A stretch of DNA of 9,420 nt from Acetofilamentum sp. (GTDB taxonomy: Bacteria > Bacteroidota > Bacteroidia > Bacteroidales > JAFGXI01), in the NCBI GenBank assembly GCA_020720565.1, contig DYOK01000103.1:1-9420 (forward strand), written 5' to 3'. Position numbers and translations under genes: made by a program. Below are positions 1 through 6,242 of this stretch, one piece after another. Position 1 is the first letter of the stretch, and each line of letters starts with the position of its first letter. The notes under the pieces were generated by a model. The model ran no database searches. It saw only the letters and a program-made list of their open reading frames with translations, and was not told the DNA's origin.

Positions 1-69
1 AAATAGATAATTACAAAGCTAGGATAAGTCAAAAACATTAAGTTTACTGAACATACAAATTGGTATCCC

Positions 70-1689
70 ATGAAAATCCCCACTCCCATTTCGATAAACA
101 CAGCACAAACCAACATTAAACCCGACGACCAGTTGATCATTCCTTACCATCAGACCAGTTATTTGATCGATGGCCGAATTGACCAATGGAATGGCCCTGT
201 TGAACCCGTTGAATCGCCCATAGAATTTATACATGATGGGCAAAAAAGTCGAAAAATTGGTTCTTATCCAAGAATGGATAAAAATGCTTCGCTCAAAGCA
301 CTCGATTCAGCAGTAAAGTCTTACGACTTTGGCAGAGGTTTATGGCCCACGCTTAGTGTCGAAAAACGCATCGAGCACGTACAAACATTTATCAAATTGA
401 TGCAAGCAAAACGAGGCGATTTAGTCAAATTACTCATGTGGGAAATTGGAAAATCGAGAAAAGACTCGGAAAAAGAGTTCGACCGAACCATCGAATACAT
501 TATCGACACCATCGACGAGTTAAAAAACCTCGACCGTGCAGCTTCTCGATTCACCATAAAAAACGGGATTATTGCACAAATTAGACGCTCATCGCTCGGT
601 GTTGTGCTCTGTATGGGGCCTTTTAACTATCCTTTAAACGAAACTTTTACCACATTAATCCCCGCATTAATAATGGGGAATACGGTCATATTTAAACCAC
701 CAAAATTGGGTGTTTTATTACATGCCCCTTTGCTCGAAGCCTTTCAAAAAGCTTTTCCGGCAGGTGTAATTAATACTGTGTACGGCGATGGACAAGAGGT
801 TATTTCACCATTGATGGAAAGCGGTAAAATTGATGTTTTGGCCTTTATTGGCTCGAGTCGAGTAGCCGACATTTTAAAGAAACAACACCCTCACCCACAC
901 AAACTACGTTCGGTTTTGGGATTAGATGCAAAGAATCCAGCCATTATTCTACCCGATGCCGACATTCATGTTGCCGTATCGGAATGTATCACAGGTGCAT
1001 TATCGTTTAATGGGCAACGCTGCACAGCCATTAAAATGATATTTGTGCATCAAACCATTTATCGACAGTTTTTGGAACGCTTAAGCGATGCAGTTGAAAA
1101 ACTCAAAATGGGCTTACCGTGGGATGATGGTGTTCAAATTACGCCACTGCCCGAATCCAACAAAACCGAATATCTTCACAATTTGGTGCAAGATGCCTTA
1201 GACAAAGGCGCTCGCATTGCCAATACAAGTGGTGGTCAATACAATAACACGTTCTTTTCGCCTACCATTCTTGCAGAGGTCAATGCTAAAATGAGAATTT
1301 ATCACGAAGAGCAATTTGGCCCCATAGTACCAGTTTTACCATATCACGATTTAAGTGAGCCATTGCAATACATAATCGAATCAAAATACGGTCAACAAGC
1401 TTCCATTTTTGGACAAAACGCTGACGATATTTCGAAATTGGTCGACACTTTGGTCAATCAAGTGAGCAGAGTCAATATCAATTCGCAATGTCAAAGAGGC
1501 CCCGATGTATTCCCATTTACAGGGCGTAAAGATTCTGCCGAAGGGACGCTTTCGGTTTCGGATGCCTTAAGGGTATTTTCGATACGCAGTTTAGTGGCTT
1601 TTAATGCAACCGAAGCTAACAAACACATTTTAAATGAAGTACTAAAGGAAAATAAGTCAAACTTTTTATCGACCGATTTTATTTTCTAA
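70..1689 (+). CDS. GapN-like NADP-dependent glyceraldehyde-3-phosphate dehydrogenase (ALDH superfamily)
   Basis: This 539-residue protein belongs to the aldehyde dehydrogenase superfamily. Visible motifs are GPFNYP at 183-188 (Asn186 is the oxyanion-hole position), FKPPK at 208-212 in the cofactor site, FNGQRC at 313-318 with catalytic Cys318, and EEQFGP at 413-418. The RGPD-x-FPF stretch near 477-483, followed by G-x-KDS, is typical of non-phosphorylating GAPDH (GapN), so the likely reaction is NADP-dependent oxidation of glyceraldehyde 3-phosphate to 3-phosphoglycerate in the cytoplasm, bypassing the ATP-yielding step of glycolysis. No signal peptide is seen. The oddity is LGLDAK at 283-288, where family members have LELGGK: the general-base Glu, 34 residues before the Cys, is Gly284, with Asp286 two residues later. 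At 539 residues it is longer than the roughly 475-500 typical of GapN, mostly from an N-terminal extension. The ATG at 70 is the first in frame and has no clear Shine-Dalgarno. The superfamily is certain; the substrate is inferred. Confidence 0.85.
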   Translation: MKIPTPISINTAQTNIKPDDQLIIPYHQTSYLIDGRIDQWNGPVEPVESPIEFIHDGQKSRKIGSYPRMDKNASLKALDSAVKSYDFGRGLWPTLSVEKRIEHVQTFIKLMQAKRGDLVKLLMWEIGKSRKDSEKEFDRTIEYIIDTIDELKNLDRAASRFTIKNGIIAQIRRSSLGVVLCMGPFNYPLNETFTTLIPALIMGNTVIFKPPKLGVLLHAPLLEAFQKAFPAGVINTVYGDGQEVISPLMESGKIDVLAFIGSSRVADILKKQHPHPHKLRSVLGLDAKNPAIILPDADIHVAVSECITGALSFNGQRCTAIKMIFVHQTIYRQFLERLSDAVEKLKMGLPWDDGVQITPLPESNKTEYLHNLVQDALDKGARIANTSGGQYNNTFFSPTILAEVNAKMRIYHEEQFGPIVPVLPYHDLSEPLQYIIESKYGQQASIFGQNADDISKLVDTLVNQVSRVNINSQCQRGPDVFPFTGRKDSAEGTLSVSDALRVFSIRSLVAFNATEANKHILNEVLKENKSNFLSTDFIF

Positions 1690-1766
1690 TATTAATTGCT
1701 CGTTCTAAAACCTAACAAGAACCAAACAATATCAAAAAATTAAAGTTTAAAACACATAAAATTCAA

Positions 1767-1794
1767 TTTGCTTAAAGAGTTTTGTGTAATTTTG
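1767..1794 (+). promoter_or_regulatory. Bacteroidota-type promoter for the LTD protein gene
   Basis: TTTG at 1767-1770 matches the -33 element, and TAATTTTG at 1787-1794 matches the -7 consensus TAnnTTTG of the Bacteroidota housekeeping sigma factor exactly. The spacer is 16 nt, slightly shorter than usually reported. Transcription would start near 1800, giving an AT-rich leader of about 50 nt before the ATG at 1853 with no Shine-Dalgarno, as is normal in this phylum. It suggests the gene is transcribed independently of the upstream dehydrogenase. Confidence 0.6.
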
Positions 1795-1852
1795 ACGCAT
1801 CAAACCTAATCATATTTTTTAACACAATTTTAATTAATCAAATAGACAAAAC

Positions 1853-4800
1853 ATGAAAAAAGTTTTACTTATGTTCGCTCTTTTCGGCACCATATGGAGT
1901 GCACAGGGGCAAATGACAGACTTGATTATTTCGGAGTACGGAGAGGGTTCTACCGGAAGTAGTAAGTACATTGAAATTTACAATGGGACAGGTGCCGTTG
2001 TCAACTTGTCCCAATACAAAATTTGGGGAATCAATGGTGGTGGGACATGGAGCGAGAGTACTTATACAATTACTACAGCTACGCTTGCCAACGGTCATGT
2101 GTTGGTAATAGCCAACAACGCCACCGATGTGCCTGGTGCAAATGAATATACAACTAATGCGTCAATAAGCTTTAATGGAGATGATGCCGTCGGTTTGGCC
2201 AAAGATGACGGAACTGGTACTTTTGTCTTAATCGACGCAGTTGGTAATGGTACAGACCCAGGTACTGCATGGACGGTAGCTGGAGTAACGGCACTTACTA
2301 AAGATAATGTCATTTCGAGAAAAGCATCGGTTTGCTCTCCAAATACAGATTGGACTGCTTCATCAGGCACTAATGCTTCTGATTCCGAATGGGAAATCTC
2401 AGTTTCTGCTTACACAACAGGTGCTCCAGCTTCTATGGGCAACCACACCTCTTCATGTACCGCTGCTACTCCAGAATTAACATGGGTCAGTAGTACGTTT
2501 AACGAATCGGCTGGTAACGATGGCACAATTGCCAACACCATTGCCCTTAGCTTAGCCAACGAAACTTTTGTTACAGTAGGTGCACTTGTACTTAACACCG
2601 ATTATACAGTAGCCAATGTTCCCAGCGGTTTAACAGTTAGCATTACCACATCTGATGCTAGCAATGCCGTAGTTAGTTTAACCGGCACAGCAGCTTCGCA
2701 TATGAATACAGACGACGTGGCCAATTTGACCATTACTTTCCTCAATGCAGCATTTACAGGTGGAAGTGCAGCCGGAGTAAGCAATTCTTCGAAATCAGAT
2801 TTAATTATTGATTATACCGAAGTGGTTGTTACTCCTGAAATTACATGGGGCAACGGTGCGTTTACCGAACCTGTAGCCAACGATGGTACATTAACCGGAT
2901 CTTTAAGCATTGACTTGGTCGGCGATTTCTTTGTAGTTGTGGGTACTTTAGTCGAAAACACGCATTATACCATAGGCAATGTTCCTGCCGGCTTAACAGC
3001 AAATTTGGTTAGTTCAAGTAACAGTGCCGCTACATTAACTTTTACAGGAAATGCTTCGGCTCACGAAAACGCCAATGATGTCAGCAACATGACATTAACA
3101 TTCTTAAATGCAGCATACAGTAGCGGAAATGCATCTGGTGTAACCAATAACGCAAAAAATGATATTTCGGCCGATTTTATCGATGCTTACATTATCCCCA
3201 ATTTGGTCTTTACCGAATTTATGTATGATAACCCGGGGTCTGATACTTTGGATTTTTTGGAAATATACAACAATGGAAGTGTAGCAGTTGATTTAACCGG
3301 GTACACATTAACTGGTGTCACATACACGTTTGGTGCTACTACAATAAACCCAGGTGAGTACTTGGTATTGTCGGTTAACCAAACCGCTTTACAAAATGCG
3401 TTTGGTGTTACATCAATCCAATGGACTTCGGCTAACTTGAGCAACTCTGGAGAATTGGTTCAACTTTTAACCAATCACGGACAAGTGGTCGACCAATTTA
3501 CATATACTACCAGTACACCTTGGAACAGTTTAGCCAATTCGGGCGGTCATTCGTTGGTATTATGCGACCCCAATGCCGATAATTCTGTGGGAACCAACTG
3601 GCAACCCTCTACCAATTTAGTATTGGCTGGGCTGTGGGCCTCTCCAGGTGCTGCAGATTATATTTGTGCACATGCCACACCTGCGATCACATGGGACGCT
3701 GCAACTTTCACCGAAGCGGTTGCCAATGACGGAAGCATTTCTACCGTTATCAACTTGACCTTAAGCGACGAAACCTTTGTTTTGATTGGTACACAAACAT
3801 CGAACGAGTTTACAGCCCACAATGTACCTGCAGGTCTTACCGCAAGCATCGAAGTTTTAACAACTACTACTGCAACAGTTACCTTGACAGGAAATGCTAC
3901 CGATCACGCCAATCTTAATGACATCAGCAACTTAGAAATTATTTTTAAAGATGATGCATTTACAGGCGGGTATGCTGCTTTGGTTCAGAACAGCACACAC
4001 AGCAATTTATCGGTCGATTTTAACGATCCTTCTCCTGAATTGACATGGACCGCTGGTACATTCTTCGAAGCTGCCGTCAACGACGGAACAATTGGCAACA
4101 GTATCAACATTACTTTAACTGGAGAAACATTCTTAACCACCGGCACGCCCATGACATCTGGTGTCGATTTTAACACTTCGAATGTACCAAGTGGTTTGAC
4201 TGTTAATATTACAGCTAGCGATGCCAATAACGCAACCATTACGATTGGAGGAACTGCAGCGGCTCACATGAATGCCGATGACATTAGCAATATGGGAATC
4301 ACTTTCTCGAATACAGCCTTTACAGGTGGTAATGCATCTTCGATTATCAATTTCGAAAAAACTGATTTCGTAGTCGATTATACCGATGCAGCCATTACTC
4401 CTGAATTAATTTGGAGCGGCACAGGATTTACCGAAACACTTGCTAACGACGGAACTGTCGAAGGTACCGTAACCATAAGCATTTTGGGCGAAACGTTCTC
4501 TACGGTTGGTACCTTAATCGAAAACACCGACTACACTGTTACAAACATCCCTTCAGGTTTAAGTGCAAGTATTGTAAGCAATAATTCTACAGAAGTGATT
4601 ATCAATTTAACAGGTTCTGCGGCAACGCACGAAAACACTAACGATGTGAGCAACTTAGGTATTACATTCTTAAATGCTGCGTTCACCGGGGGAAATGCCT
4701 CTGCCGTTACAAATTTCGAAAAAGCTGACTTATCGGTCGACTTTAACGATGCACCTGTAATTCCAACATTGGTGATTACCGAAATTATGTATAACTCTCC

Positions 4801-5854
4801 CGAAAGCGGAACCGACAGTTTGGAGTTTTTTGAGATTTATAACACTGAATCATACCCTGTTAATCTAACAGGATATTATCTGCATGGTATGACGCATACA
4901 TTTGGCAATGTGGATATTGCACCAAATTCATATTTAGTAGTTGCGGTTAATTCTATTGCCATTTTAAATACATTTGGTGTTACATCAGTGCAATCGTCAT
5001 CAGGTTCACTTAATAATAGTGGCGAAGATTTAACATTATATTATCCAAATGGTACGGTAGCCGATTCTGTTGAATTCGCAACTGCATCACCATGGCCTGC
5101 TGCATGGGGAACTGGACACTCTTTGGTGTTATGTGATGTAAATGCGGCTAATGTTGAATACCACAACTGGACACTCTCCACAACTTATGTTGGCGAGAAT
5201 GCTGCCGGTAGCAGAATTTGGGCTTCGCCAGGTCATGCCGATTTAGTTTGCTCTACCAATCCGACGTTAGCATATAGCGGATCTACCTTTACAGAAAGCA
5301 CCGTAAACGAAGGCGAAATCGAAAATACTTTAACATTGACTTTGACAGACGATGAATTTGTAGCCACTGGCGATTTGATTTCGGGAACTGACTATATTAT
5401 AGGCAATGTACCTGCTGGCTTAACTGTAGTTATTACAGTAACTAGCACTACCGAAGCCACCATGTCTTTGACAGGTTCTGCCACTGCTAATAATAATGTG
5501 GATGATGTCTCAAATCTAACTGTAGAATTTACCGATGCAGCCTTAGTAAGCGGATTTGCCGCCAATATGACTAACTACTTCAATAATAGTTTAATTGTTG
5601 ATTACACTGGTAATGTGGGCTTCGAGAACATGACACAAAACAATGTTGCTTTATACCCCAATCCAAATAATGGTCAATTTATTGTAAAAGGAGATAATCT
5701 TGTTAAAATCGAGATTTACGACCTTGCTGGCAAATTGATTATAAGCGAAACTAAAAACTTTAACATCAATACTTCAGTCTTAAAAGCGTCGATTTATAAT
5801 GTAAAAGTTTATACCATCGATTCAATCGAAAACATCAAAATGACAGTGGAATAA
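1853..5854 (+). CDS. Secreted multi-domain lamin-tail-domain protein with T9SS C-terminal sorting domain
   Basis: This 1333-residue protein starts with a signal peptide (KK, then a hydrophobic core; cleavage probably near residues 17-19, before the Gln-Met that opens the mature protein). Domain order is LTD1 (22-202), repeats R1 (206-323) and R2 (327-445), LTD2 (448-606), repeats R3 (609-726), R4 (727-845) and R5 (849-967), LTD3 (970-1134), repeat R6 (1136-1253), and a type A T9SS sorting domain (about 1256-1333). The sorting domain shows YPNPNNGQF at 1268-1276, a KIEIYDLAGK strand at 1285-1294, and SIYNVKVY at 1313-1320. The lamin-tail domains carry the family's (I/V)xE(I/Y/F)..(F/Y)xEIYN signature. 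The six repeats share FxE..xNDG, NVPxGLT, LTGxA and DDxSNLxITF motifs; I cannot name their family. No nuclease, phosphatase or other catalytic domain is present, although LTDs often accompany such enzymes. The protein probably leaves the cell through T9SS and acts as a surface or matrix structural or adhesive protein; that role is inference. Confidence 0.9.
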   Translation: MKKVLLMFALFGTIWSAQGQMTDLIISEYGEGSTGSSKYIEIYNGTGAVVNLSQYKIWGINGGGTWSESTYTITTATLANGHVLVIANNATDVPGANEYTTNASISFNGDDAVGLAKDDGTGTFVLIDAVGNGTDPGTAWTVAGVTALTKDNVISRKASVCSPNTDWTASSGTNASDSEWEISVSAYTTGAPASMGNHTSSCTAATPELTWVSSTFNESAGNDGTIANTIALSLANETFVTVGALVLNTDYTVANVPSGLTVSITTSDASNAVVSLTGTAASHMNTDDVANLTITFLNAAFTGGSAAGVSNSSKSDLIIDYTEVVVTPEITWGNGAFTEPVANDGTLTGSLSIDLVGDFFVVVGTLVENTHYTIGNVPAGLTANLVSSSNSAATLTFTGNASAHENANDVSNMTLTFLNAAYSSGNASGVTNNAKNDISADFIDAYIIPNLVFTEFMYDNPGSDTLDFLEIYNNGSVAVDLTGYTLTGVTYTFGATTINPGEYLVLSVNQTALQNAFGVTSIQWTSANLSNSGELVQLLTNHGQVVDQFTYTTSTPWNSLANSGGHSLVLCDPNADNSVGTNWQPSTNLVLAGLWASPGAADYICAHATPAITWDAATFTEAVANDGSISTVINLTLSDETFVLIGTQTSNEFTAHNVPAGLTASIEVLTTTTATVTLTGNATDHANLNDISNLEIIFKDDAFTGGYAALVQNSTHSNLSVDFNDPSPELTWTAGTFFEAAVNDGTIGNSINITLTGETFLTTGTPMTSGVDFNTSNVPSGLTVNITASDANNATITIGGTAAAHMNADDISNMGITFSNTAFTGGNASSIINFEKTDFVVDYTDAAITPELIWSGTGFTETLANDGTVEGTVTISILGETFSTVGTLIENTDYTVTNIPSGLSASIVSNNSTEVIINLTGSAATHENTNDVSNLGITFLNAAFTGGNASAVTNFEKADLSVDFNDAPVIPTLVITEIMYNSPESGTDSLEFFEIYNTESYPVNLTGYYLHGMTHTFGNVDIAPNSYLVVAVNSIAILNTFGVTSVQSSSGSLNNSGEDLTLYYPNGTVADSVEFATASPWPAAWGTGHSLVLCDVNAANVEYHNWTLSTTYVGENAAGSRIWASPGHADLVCSTNPTLAYSGSTFTESTVNEGEIENTLTLTLTDDEFVATGDLISGTDYIIGNVPAGLTVVITVTSTTEATMSLTGSATANNNVDDVSNLTVEFTDAALVSGFAANMTNYFNNSLIVDYTGNVGFENMTQNNVALYPNPNNGQFIVKGDNLVKIEIYDLAGKLIISETKNFNINTSVLKASIYNVKVYTIDSIENIKMTVE
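2468..4030 (+). repeat. Super-unit A (R1-R2-LTD2-R3) inside the LTD protein
   Basis: This segment codes residues 206-726 in the order R1 (2468-2821), R2 (2831-3187), LTD2 (3194-3670), R3 (3677-4030). Each member matches its positional counterpart in the following unit better than its own neighbours. R1 resembles R4 (both have HMNxDD and SDAxNA), R2 resembles R5 (both have ENTxYT and HENxND and run into an IIP/VIP linker), and LTD2 resembles LTD3. The DNA copies are well diverged, so the duplication is old. Confidence 0.75.
4031..5611 (+). repeat. Super-unit B (R4-R5-LTD3-R6) inside the LTD protein
   Basis: This segment codes residues 727-1253 in the order R4 (4031-4387), R5 (4397-4753), LTD3 (4760-5254), R6 (5258-5611). 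It directly follows super-unit A with no extra sequence and has nearly the same length (527 against 521 residues). R6 is the most degenerate copy: the AFTGG motif near its end has become LVSGF. R6 pairs best with R3 (both follow an LTD and share NVPAGLT and a Thr-rich stretch before SLTG/TLTG). Confidence 0.75.
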
Positions 5855-5877
5855 GGCTATTTGTCAGAATTAATATC

Positions 5878-5910
5878 AACAGCCACTCGCAAAACGAGTG
5901 GCTGTTTCTT
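5878..5910 (+). terminator. Intrinsic terminator of the LTD protein gene
   Basis: A perfect 12-bp stem (AACAGCCACTCG at 5878-5889 with its complement at 5895-5906) encloses a 5-nt loop, CAAAA. It is followed by a short T-rich run, TCTT, 24 nt after the stop codon of the plus-strand gene. On the minus strand the sequence after the hairpin is not T-rich, so it mainly serves the plus-strand gene. Confidence 0.85.
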
Positions 5911-6024
5911 TGACGTATTGTTTATAACAAGCAAAATAAAAATGAGAGAAACCAAAATAAAGAGCAATACCAAAAACATCTCCAAATAATCGATATAAAA
6001 CACCCTTATTTCCAATTTTCCGCA
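5911..6024. other. Intergenic spacer without recognisable features
   Basis: This AT-rich, A-heavy stretch lies between the terminator and the inverted-repeat element in the gap between two convergent genes. Only a 15-codon Lys-rich reading frame is seen (ATG near 5942), with no sign of being a gene. I see no promoter or RNA gene here. Confidence 0.5.
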
Positions 6025-6177
6025 TTAAACCCAAATCAGCATCTGCCTGTCGGCAGGACAGTCAGGTTAAGAACTGCATATTAAATGACTTGGTGGCTAC
6101 CCTCATAAAAGCAATCGTTCGATTTTATAAATCGTCTATCTTGCCTACCCGCAGGCAGATGCTTAATTCGGATTTAA
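6025..6177. repeat. 153-bp MITE/REP-like element with imperfect terminal inverted repeats
   Basis: The left arm (6025-6057) and the reverse complement of the right arm (6144-6177) align over about 34 positions with roughly 27 matches, including the 12-nt core AGCATCTGCCTG. Both ends finish in TTAAA/TTTAA. Each arm also holds its own short palindrome (CTGCC..GGCAG in the left, TGCCT..AGGCA in the right), and the interior contains a 6-bp hairpin CGATTT/AAATCG at 6120-6134. There is no coding capacity. It lies between two convergent genes, the usual place for such repeats, and could also form the 3' end of the minus-strand transcript. Whether it is mobile or a static REP-type repeat cannot be decided from one copy. 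Confidence 0.6.
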
Positions 6178-6242
6178 CCCCCTGCCCTTTCGCACAAAAT
6201 AATTGTTCCAAGAATAAAACCATGCTTATTGTGTTTTTTCTA

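Noticed and set aside
1..69. Promoter for the GapN-like gene (TAAGTTTA near 39-46)
   Set aside because: It misses the final G of the -7 consensus and has no convincing -33 element, so it was not called.
1696..1716. Possible terminator after the GapN-like gene (GTTCT ... AGAAC)
   Set aside because: The stem is only 5-6 bp with an 11-nt loop, low GC and no T-run.
1865..4239. Several minus-strand reading frames of 60-91 codons opposite the LTD protein
   Set aside because: They are antisense shadows of the repeat-rich gene, kept open by its Thr/Ala/Val-rich codon use, and none resembles a protein family.
5942..5989. 15-codon Lys-rich reading frame after the terminator
   Set aside because: It is too short, lies in A-rich sequence, and has no promoter or family resemblance.
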